DNA from: Phytophthora sp. 'mugwort'
Taxonomy: Eukaryota; Oomycota; Peronosporomycetes; Peronosporales; Peronosporaceae
DNA: 64,000 bases
Direction of reading: 5' to 3'
Assembly (NCBI GenBank): GCA_033558025.1
Contig: JAUCEF010000002.1
Coordinates: 1,922,001 to 1,986,000, forward strand
In this document: in pieces, positions 52,492-63,802 of the stretch
Numbering within the stretch: position 1 is the first letter of the stretch
Layout: each line of letters begins with the position of its first letter
Program-made: the position numbers and the translations under genes
Notes under the pieces: model-generated
What the model saw: the letters and a program-made list of their open reading frames with translations, nothing else
Databases searched by the model: none
What the model was told of the DNA's origin: nothing

Positions 52492-54021
52492 TCAGGATCT
52501 TGGTTGATCTGCCGACCAGCATGGAATAACCCAGATCCAGCATACGCAGCTTGCTAGCACTTCCTTCTCCACGACGCCGAATTTCAACTCGTTCGACTTC
52601 AACGTGCGGCTCGTGAACATCACGGGCAAGTATGTGCCGTCGTGATCCTGCACCAGGTAGGCGGACACTGCCCATTCGCTGGCATAGACAATCAGTACAG
52701 GCTGTTTGTCCGGATCGAAGTGTCGGAGGATCGGGTTCGTCGCAATCTTGTTCTTCAGTGTGGAGAACTTTGCTCTAGCTCGGATCCACTTCGGCTCTGA
52801 CGCCTCCGGATCCTGATCGAACTGGGGGTCCCCGCCTTCGAGGATCTCTCGGCCGATCTTCCCTTCGTTGACAGCGATCCCGCTCTTAGCACGCATAGCG
52901 GCGAAATCCACTTCTTACAGCTCGTACAACACCGACGCGTACACCGCCATGTCTTCAACAAAGCGTCCGTAGTAGTTTAGACTACCAAGAACGACTGCAT
53001 AGACCGTAGAGATCTCGGGAACGGCAGATCCACCAGCGCACTGAGATCCTTCGGATGAGCGTCCAAACCTTCGATGGATATACGATGTCCGAGGTAATTT
53101 ACCTTCTTCAGTCCCCAGAAGCTCTTCGCGACACTGATCAAGATATTCCACTTGTCACAGGCGGCGAGTAGGAGCTTCACTCGTTCGCACAAATGATCCC
53201 AGGATCCGGCTGTAACAAGGTTGTCATCGATGTAGGCTCGACGCCCCAGTACGGAAGGTCCACCTACTTTCTCCGGATCTCCTCCTTCGAAGATGTCCGT
53301 TGAGGATTCTCGATCCGCTGCTGGTGGGATCCGCAAGAAGCCGTACAGTGCGTTGTCAATCAGCCTCTGGTAGATCCGTGGGGCGTTCTTCAAACCAAAG
53401 TCATGCGTTTCCACTCAAACAGGCCAAACGGCGTGGTGAATGCTGAGATAGCACGAGCGCGATCCGTCATAGACACAACCCAGAAGCCACTCTCCATATC
53501 CAGCGAGCAATACCACAGCACCTTGTCTAGATCCTCAAGCAGATCGTTGATCAGGGGCATCGGGTAGGCCATCAGCTTGGTGAGACCGTTAACCAGGCGG
53601 TAATTAATACACAACTTTATGTCCACACCATTCTTCTGGATGATCACCACGATTGATGATGCCCAAGGAGACGTTGAGTGTCGTATGATCTTGGCTGACA
53701 GCAGCCACTTAAGCAGATCCGATACCTTCTCGCGGAACTGGGGTGAGGGGGGGCGATCCTTCGCACACGTTGTGCGATTGGGGTGGCTTTTCCAACGTCG
53801 ATGTCACAAACCACGCCTACAACCGCAGGAGGCAGCGCGTTGCTCTTGCCGATCAGTAAGTGCTGGTAGGACCAGATAAGGTCCTGCAGCTGAAAGATCT
53901 CCTCCTCAATGTTCACCTCAGGATCCCCCACTTGCAGATCCTCGATCCGCACCTTGACCATGGTGGATGCTACCTCTGGCAGCACAGCCAGCTCGCTTGG
54001 CACTTCTTTGGCGTGCAGCAT
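52492..54021 (-). pseudogene. Gypsy H reverse transcriptase and RNase H
   Basis: In order on the minus strand: the RT start (PIAQRVRRIAP, 53820-53780), then KNGVDIKLCINYRLVNGLTK, DLLEDLDKVLWYCSLDMESG, DRARAISAFTTPFGLFEW (53640-53400), FGLKNAPRIYQRLIDNALYG, the catalytic YIDD in RRAYIDDNLVTAGSWDHL (about 53245-53200), KVNYLGHRISIEGLDAHPKD (about 53110-53060), and RNase H with KQPVLIVYASEWAVSAYLVQ, VMFTSRTLKSNELKFGVVEK (52710-52570). Frameshifts near 53740, 53400 and 52980 disable it. Confidence 0.88.
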
Positions 54022-54298
54022 GCCCTCCGGCGTGGTAGCAGACCTCGGATCCTCGACTGGATCCTCCTCCGAGTCGTCGTGTATCTTGGTGCCACCGTCC
54101 AGATCAGTTCTTGCCGCTTTCGTCGGGCTATCCTCCGCGAGATCCTTGACTCGGGCCTCAGACTTGTCCGCGGGCTATCCTCGGTTGTAGCGTGTGGCTT
54201 GATCCAACGTCTCCGACGGGAGATCCACTTTTAGAAAGTCATCTGACTCCAGCACGTCGATCAACGGCGATTATTCAGCCCCCAAGCTTCTGTCGGCT

Positions 54299-55221
54299 TC
54301 ATGAGCGGAACCGTTTCGTCTTCCCCTGGCGCAACTTTCTCACCAGGCCCGAGCTCGCAACTCCCTTTGGGGCCTTCGCTAGGCGAGGCGCCCTTCGCGC
54401 GGCCCTCGCGGCGGGCGCTGCGACCATCGAGCGTTCCTGGCGATATGAGACCGTGGCCTCGTCCTTGTACATGGCCTGGTGACTGGTCACCTTTCGCCTC
54501 ATCTTCCCCACCGAAAAATCAGCGACACGCGTCGCGACAGTGGCGTCAGTGGGCAGGTCGATCTCGGGATCCCAGCCTCGGGCGGGGTCGTGCGACGTCC
54601 CATTTTGACCGCCGTCGTCGGTCGCGTCTGCCGCACCCTCTTGCGCCACCGAGGCTTCTGTTGGGTCTCCGTTAGATATCGCGACCTTCGCGCCGATTGT
54701 CCATCCTGCATGCATGTCACCGATACCGGTTGCACGAGACAGGGCGTAATTACGCTCATGTCTCAATCAAGTGTCGCACTGTTCTGTCCCTATCTTGCAT
54801 TCAGGGGGAGGGTCATCACCACACGGTACGCCTCATGGCGCTCGTCCTCACTTCCTGTGGATTCAGATGCTTTCGGTCGCGGCAGGATCCTGGTCGGCGG
54901 GTCGTACTCCATCCGGTCAACTGCGGGCTCCAAATCCGGCGCTGGCGGCGCCGCTGCTACGGCGAATGCGGCATCTGTAGTGGATTCCCAAGCCAGGGTT
55001 TGCCACTCGGCGTAGCGCCGAAATCCTACAGAGACGAAGCCCGGCTGGTGAGGCACGTGATCCCCGGTCAGCCACAATCCGATCTGCACGTCCCCGTTCA
55101 AGAATAGCTTCGTGTCGCCCAGGCTCATGAGATGCAAGTAGCGGATCTTGCCTGGGCCTTTAACTAGGGTGGGCACCCAGCGCTCACCGCGAACTAACCA
55201 CAGCTTCATTGTCAGACACAC
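54299..55221 (-). pseudogene. Gypsy H pol spacer region
   Basis: Two minus-strand open frames (55221-54790 and 54766-54299) lie between protease and RT. They encode VQIGLWLTGDHVPHQPGF, WQTLAWESTTDAAFAVAAAP and a Thr/Ala/Arg-rich stretch. There is no catalytic motif. They probably form the linker of the polyprotein. Confidence 0.5.
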
Positions 55222-55843
55222 GGATCCGCAGCGGGAGCTCTATGGATTCTGGAACCCCCCCCGTCAGATGCTCGCCCACAAATACCGGGCGGGCTCTGTC
55301 GTTGAAGATCTGGCGGCGCCCCTGCAACATGACTCGCACCTTGTCCGGCAGGCACATGGATCCGTCGCCGAAATCCAGCCGGATCCCAGCCGGGACCATA
55401 AAGTCCATGCCAAGGATAGCTTGGTAGTCCGGCGGCAGATCGTCTCCCACCCAGACGTCGCAGAAGTACACCAAGGATCCCGCCAAGGTAAGCTTGATGC
55501 GTGTGAGTCCTTCCGCGACACACAGCTTTTCACCAATTCCGAGGCATTCGTGACTTTGACTTGTGTCGATATGGCATCCTACCTTACGAACAAAGGTGGC
55601 GTCGATGATCGATACCTCAGATCCTGAGTCAAGAAGCGCCACGGCCTTGACGTTGTTGATCTTGCTATTCGCTTTCGCCAGCTTAAAGTGTTTGCCGGGG
55701 ACATGGTACTTCCAGTATCCGCGCGACTCGCCGGGCCGCAGATCCAAACTCATCGTGACCTCGGATCGTTGGGTAGTCGTCAACAGGTCGAAGACTTGCA
55801 ACCATAGCCGTACGTTTTTTACGAAGTTCATATGTATTACCAA
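55184..55843 (-). pseudogene. Gypsy H retropepsin
   Basis: A 219-codon minus-strand frame with the active-site ALLDSGSEVSIIDATFVRKV (about 55655-55595) and the second motif YQAILGMDFMVPAGIRLDFG (about 55425-55370), the full outline of a retroviral-type aspartic protease. The catalytic DSG is intact. It overlaps the following spacer frame. In an active element it would cut the polyprotein. Confidence 0.88.
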
Positions 55844-55954
55844 ATAGATCAGCTCGCGATCCGCTAACCTGATCCTTCGGCTACTTCTCTACGAACGAAT
55901 AGATAAATGAGCTAGGACGCTCGTCTCGTACCGGATTCAAAACCGGTGAGCGTC

Positions 55955-58293
55955 CTAGTTTAACATCTTCTCAGCAGCCTCAGGTAGTAGTCCCGGATGC
56001 TTGCTGGGGTCTAACCACTGACGGATGTTGTAGAACTCTTCCATCTGGCACTTGCCGTGATTGTGGAGTTCGCTACAACCACGACACTCGAAGAAACACC
56101 GATCTGACGGATGTCCTCTCTTGCCGCACTTCTGACAGATCAGACGCTTCCAACACCCAAGATCCGAGTGCTTACGCGGCCCGCAGTGCGAGCATCGCAT
56201 CTGGCCATCTCTGCCGAAACGCGGGCAGCGATCCTGCTGCAGTGGATCCTCTGGCGCATCGTTCGAGCGCCCAGGATCCGGTGCTCTTGGAGGATCTGCT
56301 GCTGCAACTGCCTGAGACTGGTCACTCGCCGCCGTCACGTACGCTCGGCGCAGTTCGCCTTCGGATCCAGAATCAGGGATCTTGATAGCGCGTACAGCTC
56401 GGGCTGGCGCCGTTGGTGGCGCAGGACTCGGCTTGGATCGGTACTTGCCGGATTCGGTCGACTTCTTCTAGCGTGACTTCGCGCACTCGCGCGCGCAGCA
56501 CGTTATCCAGCAGATCCGCGTCAGCCAAGCGCAGCGTGTGAGCTGATCCGCAAGATCCTGGTCTCCCAGAGTCTTGATGAAGTGTTCCACGTGCTCGCGA
56601 CGGGCCTTCGCGTCGCCATCCGTGATCTTCAGCCTCGCGCGCATGCCTGCAATGTTGAGGCGGTGCAGATACTCCAGCGGTGTCTCTTCTGCGCGCTTGC
56701 GCGCGTGGTAGTATTTCCATGCTACCGAGACTCCCAATCCGCAGTACGGCGTCTGGAAGCTCCCTGAGCAAGTCACTCCAATTCGACCGCGTGGGTCGGC
56801 TCAGCTGCCTGTACCAGTTCCTCGCGGGTCCGGTAAGCAGATCCGCGAATGTAAGGCATTTCCCTTCGTCTGTAGCTTGATCCCTCGTGAATGCAGACTT
56901 GACTTTGCTGATCCACCCTCCTGCACGCTCTTCGTCATGATCCTTGCTTGTGAATTCCTTCAGATCCTAGATGGCCGATATCTTGACGCGTTGAACCGTC
57001 GACAATCCAGTCGGAACGACTGCTGCCGCTGTTGTAGCCGTGCGTCTCGTGGAACCCATGTCGAGATCATCCGGATCATACTCCCAGTGCTCGGGGTGGT
57101 GATCTTGCGATCCCACCGATTCCATGTCGACATCCTGCGATCCCGGACCGCGTGGGGACTGAGCCGGTCGCGGAGCCCTGGCCTCTTGGCGTTCGCTCAG
57201 GAAACGTGCGATAGCCGCTTGGAAGTACGTCTCCAGCCCACTAGTCGGTTCCTGGGCCGGACCCACTGACCGGATCCGCGCTTGCGACGGTCTCGCCGGA
57301 CGCGGAGCCGGGATCTTATCTGAGAGAGCTCGCAGAACGTGACTGCAGCATCGTGGCACCGGCTGGCCCAAGCCACATCTGTCGCGGCTACGATGAGCTG
57401 CTGAATCCGACTTCTGACGTAGCCGACGCGTACTGCGATGATCCGGTGTGGTACTCCGGCGATCTGGTGTACGCTGCCTTGGGCTCGGGCAACGAGACGT
57501 ATCTGGCCTTGGCATCGATTGTCGAGCTGTGCTCGGTCTTGATCTCGGGCGCTGCGACCACCGATCGCTCGCACACGAGGGTCTTCAGCAAGTTGAAGAG
57601 CGACGCGGCCGAGATTCGGATCGTATCGGCGTCCAATTGGACAGGTCGTCAGCGTCGAACGCTCCTGCCGTAAGGCCGGCTTCTTCCAGCATTCTCAGCA
57701 GATCCATTGCGGCGTCCAGCTTGTTTGTGGTTGGCGACGGGGGCGACACAGGTCCGGTGAGAGATCCGAGCTGCTTCAGCTGCAGGATCCGCGTCACTGG
57801 GTCCTTGCGCAGGAAGTCGTTCAGCTCCGTACGCACGTACGCCGACTCCAACTTAAATTGCGACCAAGTAGACTTCAATACTTCACGATCTTCGCTATCC
57901 GAGCCTGGTGCCTTGATTTTCTTCCGTAGACCTTCGTCTTCTTTTTTGACGTGGCATTGAGCCGCTGCGGTGGTGGTGGATGAAGGATCATTCGCTCTCG
58001 CGAACGACCCTCCGTCCGGCAGGTGGTGACTCGCGTCAAGACCTGCGGGGTCCCCGAAGGGACCTGGGGAGGAAAGCGAGGTTTCTCTTCCTGATCCATT
58101 GCCAGACCGTCCTCTCTTCCGTCGGCGGAGCTCCTCCCAGGGCCCTGTCGATCCGTGGATCTCTCTTTCAGCGACGCCGTCGGCGATCCAGTCTCCGTTG
58201 GCGCTTCATCTCCCGATCCATTGCTCGCTTGCGCATCATCTTGGGACTCAAGGTGAAATTCCGCGTCGCCAAGAGATGCGGGCACGCGCACCA
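55955..58293 (-). pseudogene. Gypsy H gag with two CCHC zinc knuckles
   Basis: Gag starts at ATG 58293, immediately inside the 5' LTR (MVRVPASLGDAEFHLESQDD). It continues in several frames: FKLESAYVRTELNDFLRKDP (57850-57790), ARFLSERQEARAPRPAQSPR, a capsid part with YHARKRAEETPLEYLHRLNI (about 56720-56660), and a nucleocapsid with perfect CSHCGPRKHSDLGC and CQKCGKRGHPSDRC knuckles plus CRGCSELHNHGKC (56200-56070), stopping at 55955. Frame changes split it into about four pieces. Gag binds and packages RNA. Confidence 0.82.
58276..58292 (-). promoter_or_regulatory. Candidate primer binding site of Gypsy H, overlapping gag start
   Basis: One base inside the LTR the element strand reads TGGTGCGCGTGCCCGCA, which begins with the TGG expected to pair with a tRNA CCA end. 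It overlaps the gag ATG. It differs from the site used by B and C. Confidence 0.4.
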
Positions 58294-58928
58294 TTGTAGT
58301 GGAGTGGATCCACTGTATTTCAGTAGGATCCCAACTCACACGCACTGCGCCCAGACACCGACTAACGGAGGGGGTACTCCGACGGCTGTGTAGTTGCTGA
58401 GTGGTCCACCTTGTGTACCCCTCGGCGGGCTGGTACTGCTCTCTCGTTGACACGAGATGCGCCCTTGCTGGGCCTTGGACGTCCTTGTGGGGAGATGGGA
58501 GGGGGTGGATCTGCGCGGGTTTCTTGCGCACGAGATCCGATGTTGGTTTGGTCCCTTGAGCTCTTTGCGTAGACCTAGTGGATCCGTAATAGAAATACGA
58601 GATCCGGAGTTGTTCCTTCTTGAGGTGTCATTGCTCCTTATCGAGGTTGTCCTTGCTCCTTTACGATGCTTGCCGCCTCCAATAGCGGGATCTTAAGGGG
58701 GGTTGAGATGCCAAAGGGCGAGCGCGACCTGGCCAAGCTATCCAGGGGCTGCCACGTGCGCAGGAAGATCGCCAAAGTTTAGACTTGGTATATGTATGGG
58801 GCCAATAGAACTCCCCTATATTATAGTCAAGTCTGTCTTCCAGTGTAAACCCGGTTCTGATTTATACTTTAGTCTATCTACCTTCGGATCCCATCCCAAA
58901 ACCTATCCTATGGAGTACTTATAAGGCA
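58294..58928 (-). repeat. 5' LTR of Gypsy H
   Basis: TGTAGTGGAGTGGATCCACT to GTACTTATAAGGCA, 635 bp, a direct repeat of 51269-51904. Confidence 0.9.
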
Positions 58929-60463
58929 GGATCCCATCTCTGACCTATTCCTAGCCACCCGGCTCCCCTTTACCTCCCTTTAGCTACGGATCGTCAACCC
59001 GGTGTGCACTAAACTGATTGGATCTAGTACTTAGACCTGACCCCACGGGACGGATCCAGGATCCGTACCATATACAGACCTGGCGTGTCGCAGGGTCCGG
59101 ATCGATCACCTTGACACTGTTATGGCTGCCGCTGGCGACGTGGATCTTCCGGCTGCCGGTCAACTTCCATCTTATCCGGATCTGCAATACCGCACATAAT
59201 GGCAATCGTTAAGAAACGGGCCATCCATTTTGATATGTGAGCCTCAAAAGGCCCGCCATACATAATGGGAGCCCAAAAATGCATTAATGCATGGTGGTAT
59301 GGATTTTTCGGGAGCCCTGCTTGTGGTCGAGCTCGTATTACGCCTTTTCGACTTATGGCTAATCTGACCTCAAAAGGTAGATCCTCGAGCAAACATTAGG
59401 GTTAAAGGAAAAAATTGAGAGCCACTGGTGAAGAATTAAGTGCATTTGCCTTTTTGCGTTCAACGACTGTTGGGAAGCAAGGCTTACGGATGGGGCTCCG
59501 ATTTGGACTAAGGACTCCCTTGCAAGGAATTTAGGACAGAATGGTCACAATTTATCGGCCATTCGGGCCTCCGAAAGTCTACTAACAGATCAGGGATGAA
59601 ATGGCCTATGTGTCAGACGAGGGTAGGGGTAAGTTCAAACATAGACATATAGTCAGTTAGGAGGGCTAATGTAAGACTCTTCCTACGTAGGACCCTAAAA
59701 TGGAGAGCGTTTTGGCAGAAATGCACAATAAAAGGAGTTCAAGTAACTTGAAAAGAGAACCAATCAGGGAGGGGAAAATATTCCAAGCCTTCATGTCAAG
59801 ATGTTTGAAGTTCTTACTCTGAAGCTTACAATAAGGTAAATCTTATGCTATGTACCATTTTTGCTGTGTGCAATTACAATGTTTTTAAGGGCGTGCCTGT
59901 AAGAAGAGGCCACAAAAGGTAGGAAACCGGAAAAAAAACTAAATCGGGGAATTGCGTTTTCAATTTGGTATTTTGCTTATAGCATGCGACGAATTTTCTA
60001 AGCTGCATGCCTCAGTCGTTCATCATGACTCGGATGCATGTTGCCTGTAGCATTGCTAATGCCATCGACCTGGTTATACGGCCGTTTGGAGTTTAAGACC
60101 AATATTTCCGAGATTTAGATAATTTGAAGTTGTACCTCCTACGTCGTTGTACATCTCCCTTCCTTGCTCCGATGGGAATAATTGAATATTCAAAATGGAG
60201 AGCAGCCAAGCATGTCGATCTTTGACTGCTTTGTCCCGGGAAGAGTTCAGCTTCAACCGTTGATGGACATAGGTGGATGTTCGAGGCTTCTACCCCGTCC
60301 AAAATGCTGTCAGCTGGGTAGATCAACCGTGCGAATCATGTGATCGCATATGGCTAAGGCACTAAAGTGAGTATGATTACAGTGTGGAAGGATGATGTGA
60401 CATCAAGATTCACACAAGGTTTCCCCGAAAATCTGAAAACCCGAACAGACCACACAGTAAAGG
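58929..60463. other. Intergenic, no supported gene
   Basis: 58929-59180 continues the GGATCC/GATC-rich composition of element H. From 59200 to 60463 the sequence is AT-rich. Minus-strand frames at 59392-59120 and 60326-60074 are open, but I recognise nothing in them. Confidence 0.45.
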
Positions 60464-60832
60464 TGTGACGGGGCACAACACCTTGCGCACAGGAAGTATA
60501 ACTTCCGGAAAGTATACAAACTCTCAGTGAACGGCAGTTCACTAATCCCTGGCCTGTGGGACTGTTACCAAAATTAGGTATATTTAAGACTGAATATATT
60601 TATAGGTGACCCCTTTCAATGCATCTACATACTAACTATTGGTCACCTATAAAGTTCCCTAGATATTATCCTATTGAGTGGCTCTGAGGTCTTTATACCA
60701 TATCTGTGGTACCTATCCATGACGTCATTACCGTCGACGTCATAGTGATGTTTGGCAACATCACTTAGTGTACTTGGGTACACTTGCTCTGAAGAGAGAG
60801 GGACTTGGCACTCTTCATGTAACCCCGTTACA
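60464..60832 (-). repeat. Solo LTR of the Gypsy C family with target duplication
   Basis: TGTGACGGGGCACAACACCT to ACCCCGTTACA, with TG/CA inverted ends, closely matching 10564-10912. It is flanked by AAGG at 60460-60463 and AAGG at 60833-60836, a 4-bp duplication. No internal sequence adjoins it, so it arose by LTR-LTR recombination. Confidence 0.9.
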
Positions 60833-61383
60833 AAGGGCGTGTTGTTGCCGCGTAGACAGAGAAGGAAGTCGACAGAATCGTCGTACAAACACCATAACCA
60901 TAGGTTTGAAACACTAAGCTTTCTAATGGTGCTAGTTACTGTACGTAGTTGTACTGGAAAGACCGGATTTTGTCGTTTCTTCGATTCCCACCTTTTTTGG
61001 CCCCTTTTCTCCTGGCACGGCTTTTGCGTTTGGAATGAACAAATTTTAATTTCAAATAAACCCTTCGTTTTTAGGCGAAACAATGAATTACATTGTTGTA
61101 ATTTTCACAATGCAATAAAAATGCTTCCTCTTAAAGCGAGGGGCTTTATTCGACATTTTATATAATAATAAAATCGGTATATATACAAAATTGCACACAA
61201 AATAATTTTTCTGCTACTCCAAAGTTGCCGTCGTTGAAGTGGACTTCTGGCCAATCATGTCAGCGGACTTGCAATTGGTCGAAATCCGGAAGTTACGATA
61301 AGGGTTACAAATTGTAACTTACAATAAGCGTACCCTCCATTTGTGCGGCTCCAAACGAAGAGACCAATACTAGGCAGGGTGAC
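60833..61383. other. Upstream region of the complex I subunit gene
   Basis: AT-rich spacer with CCAAT-box-like sequences on both strands (GGCCAATCATG at 61249-61259 and GCAATTGGTCG at 61271-61281), about 100-135 bp before the start codon, and a GTTACAAATTGTAAC palindrome at about 61306-61320. No gene seen. Confidence 0.45.
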
Positions 61384-61922
61384 ATGAGTTGGCGCGCGCA
61401 GATCTCCCGCAGCATCCAGGAGCTTCGCTTCGTGGCGTGCGACACCTCGCAGAGCAGCGCGGGACTGCGGTGAGTCTCACCTTCCCCCTTCTGACTTCCA
61501 AGCTCGCATTGTGCTCTCGCATAAAGTCTGACGTTGCGGTGATTTTTGTCCCCGTGTGCAGCACCTTCTTCCGCAAGAACTACGACGAGCTCAAGATGCT
61601 AAACCCGTGCACGCCCTTCGTGTACCGCGAAGCAGAGGAGATGGAGCCGTTCGTGTACGCGCGGTTCGACTGGGGCGTGGAGAAGAAGGTGCCCGTGCCC
61701 GACAAGAGCGACAAGGAGATCCTCGCGGTGCTTAAAGGCCTCGTGGACCACGGTCTCACGCTACCCAAGTCGCCCGAGAGCGACATCGTCGTGGCCGCCC
61801 CCATCATCGAGGCCGCTAAAGGAGAGGATGCATACGAGCCCATTAACCTCACGTGGGACGGCAAGACAGTGCGCCGCAACCCGGACTTCGATATCCCCCT
61901 TGAAGAGGCGCTCAAGCCTTAA
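61384..61922 (+). CDS. NDUFA2: NADH:ubiquinone oxidoreductase B8 (NDUFA2-type) subunit
   Basis: Two exons, 61384-61469 and 61562-61922, with a 92-bp GT-AG intron (GTGAGT...GTGCAG), give a 148-aa protein. It starts MSWRAQISRSIQELRFVACD and joins GLR to TFFRKNYDELKMLNPCTPFV, then YREAEEMEPFVYARFDWGVE. This is the L51/S25/CI-B8 domain, a thioredoxin-like fold, about residues 12-90. The protein is an accessory subunit in the peripheral arm of mitochondrial complex I. Animal homologues are about 100 aa; this one has a C-terminal extension of about 50 residues ending DFDIPLEEALKP. It is convergent with the next gene. Splice sites restore one frame, so the gene is intact. Confidence 0.88.
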
Positions 61923-62188
61923 GAACGACGACAGGAGAAGTAAGTAGACCATTCCAGGTGCTTGCTTGGAAATAGCATTCCCATGGGGCGCTGGAGGGAA
62001 GCTCGCATTATTGTGACAAATGAAAACAGGAGAAGGAACACTAGGTCTGCTGGTGTACATATGCGTGCTTTCAGATGGGCTCCCGTATTTTTTTATTTAG
62101 CGCATCACAGGTGTCTACAATGCGCCAGGATAGTTGGCGTTGCAAAACACTGCACGTTAGCACCGGAGCAGACATAACAAGAAGCTGG

Positions 62189-63669
62189 TCAGCCTTTGGA
62201 CGCGGGAGGCACCGAGCCCACAACCGTTGGTCCTGGGGCAGTGTGGAGTTGCTGCTCGATCAGCTGAGCTTCGAGCTGAGGAGGCAACTCCTCGCCCACC
62301 TGAATATCTGTCAGCTCTGGGGCCCCTCGGTCGCCGCGAATCGCTCGCATCACACGCTCTTGTTCGTCGTTGTGGTGCTCGAGGTCATCCAAGTGGAGGC
62401 TGTACGTCTCGATCAGGCCCTGACGAATGCGGAAGGGTAGGAAACTTGCGATGGGCTCTGTTAGCAGCATTGCATCCAGCTCGAGAGGCACACTCTCCTG
62501 TTTGTCATCGAAACGGACAATCAAATCGTGTACATACAAGTTAGTTACAGTGTTACACAGGAAACCAGGTCCAAGGAGCGTCGATACGAGCGACAGACAT
62601 ACCAGGAAGGAGGCAATAGCGGTCAGCCAAATGGCCAGCCCCCACGCCGCATGGGAAATCGTTCCGAAGACGCTTGCCCAGGACAGCTCCATGACGTGGC
62701 GAAAGCGGAAAATGTAATAAACATACTTCGCCGTGCCTACGCCAATGTATCCGAAGCCCAACAGCAGCAGACCTACACAGCACACACGGAACAAAATAAC
62801 AGTTTCAAAGCGTCAGTCTTCTTTGCCTGCTTCGCATTATATCTAAGAATGAAACACTCACCTGCGCCACTCAGCTGGGCCCCGCGGTGGTGCTCCTGCG
62901 CATACATTGCAACTCCAACGGCCGAGGACAGCACGCCGTTTCTTGCCCAGTTCAGGTACGAGTTCTCGTTGCTGAAGCGCAGCACCTATCACCGCAATAC
63001 AAACAAGTCACGCGCAACGACATCGACGCCAGATATGCAAAATGCGTGAGTACGACGCAGCAGATTATCATGTCCGACGGCATCAGCTCGTTCTGTCCAG
63101 CATCCCAGTCATCCAAGAAACTCACCAGCGAGTTACGGAGCCGGTGGTTGGCATCCGCTTCAGCAGCTGCAATGGCCTCCTTAGCCTCCGCTTCTGCCGC
63201 CTTTTTGGCTGCCTTTAAGGCTGCAACAACACGCACAAAGAGCAAGATATCAGTCAGAATCGACAATCCACAAGCCCGTCTGTATCAGTCCTCCAAACGT
63301 CTGCCTACCATTGTTCTTCTTGAGCTTCAGCAGCCTGTTCACCTGATATCTGCCCAGAAGCACGCAGGCGCCCGAACGGGGCTTAGTTACTCGACAGCGT
63401 TTGCTCTTGAAGGCCGCCGTTGCTGCCGCCGACCCAGATGTGGGCGCGCGGGTCGCAGGTGGAAATGCCGCACTCTTGGCCGCATTGGCGAAGGTGGGGG
63501 GCTGCAGTCCCGCCTTGGAGCGCAGACCCGCAACTCCGCGAGGCACAGCAGCGGCGTGGGCGCTCCACGCAGCGCGCAGCCCCCCCGCGGCGACGCGGCC
63601 CCAACACATCATACGCGATGTGCCGCCGAACTCGAGAGTGGCTCGATGAAGTGTAAACCCCAACCCCAT
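62189..63669 (-). CDS. DUF202-like membrane protein, probably mitochondrial, four exons
   Basis: Exons (minus): 63669-63309, 63220-63054, 62985-62862, 62772-62189; introns of 88, 68 and 89 bp, all GT-AG. The model gives 411 aa; the second donor could be 3 bp upstream, and ATG 63612 is an alternative start giving a better mitochondrial presequence (MMCWGRVAAGGLRAAWSAHA). Residues about 121-150 are Ala/Lys/Glu-rich helix. Residues 181-250 (FSNENSYLNWARNGVLSSAV, then GLLLLGFGYIGVGTAKYVYY and IFRFR) fit the DUF202 pattern. Three membrane segments are likely (about 193-206, 218-239, 257-288), followed by a soluble acidic tail. Function unknown. The start is 133 bp from a divergent gene, suggesting a shared promoter region. 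Confidence 0.8.
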
Positions 63670-63802
63670 ATTTTCTCCTGTTAAAACTAGTTTAAATCGT
63701 TTTTAGTCAAAATCATTTTGAAATTTGAATTTTCAGTTAAATCCGAATGATTGTGAATACCGTCAGTGCCCGATGCATTTACTCAAGTAAAATAGAGCAG
63801 GG
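63670..63802. promoter_or_regulatory. Short bidirectional promoter region
   Basis: A 133-bp AT-rich gap separates the two divergent start codons. It contains AAATTTGAATTTTCAGTTAAA-like sequence but no clear consensus element. Confidence 0.4.

Larger units (their letters stand above)
51269..58928 (-). mobile_element. Ty3/Gypsy element H with two LTRs, integrase deleted
   Basis: The minus-strand element has direct LTRs (58294-58928, 5'; 51269-51904, 3'), gag with two perfect zinc knuckles, retropepsin, RT, RNase H and a second RNase H-like domain, and then reaches the left LTR without any integrase. Flanks are ...CGTAGA and GGATCC..., so no target duplication is visible. The left flank is Copia element I, which H interrupts. 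The LTRs are very similar, so the copy is fairly young, but pol is already frameshifted. Confidence 0.88.

Noticed and set aside
51260..58935. Target duplication around Gypsy H
   Set aside because: Flanking bases (CGTAGA and GGATCC) do not match.
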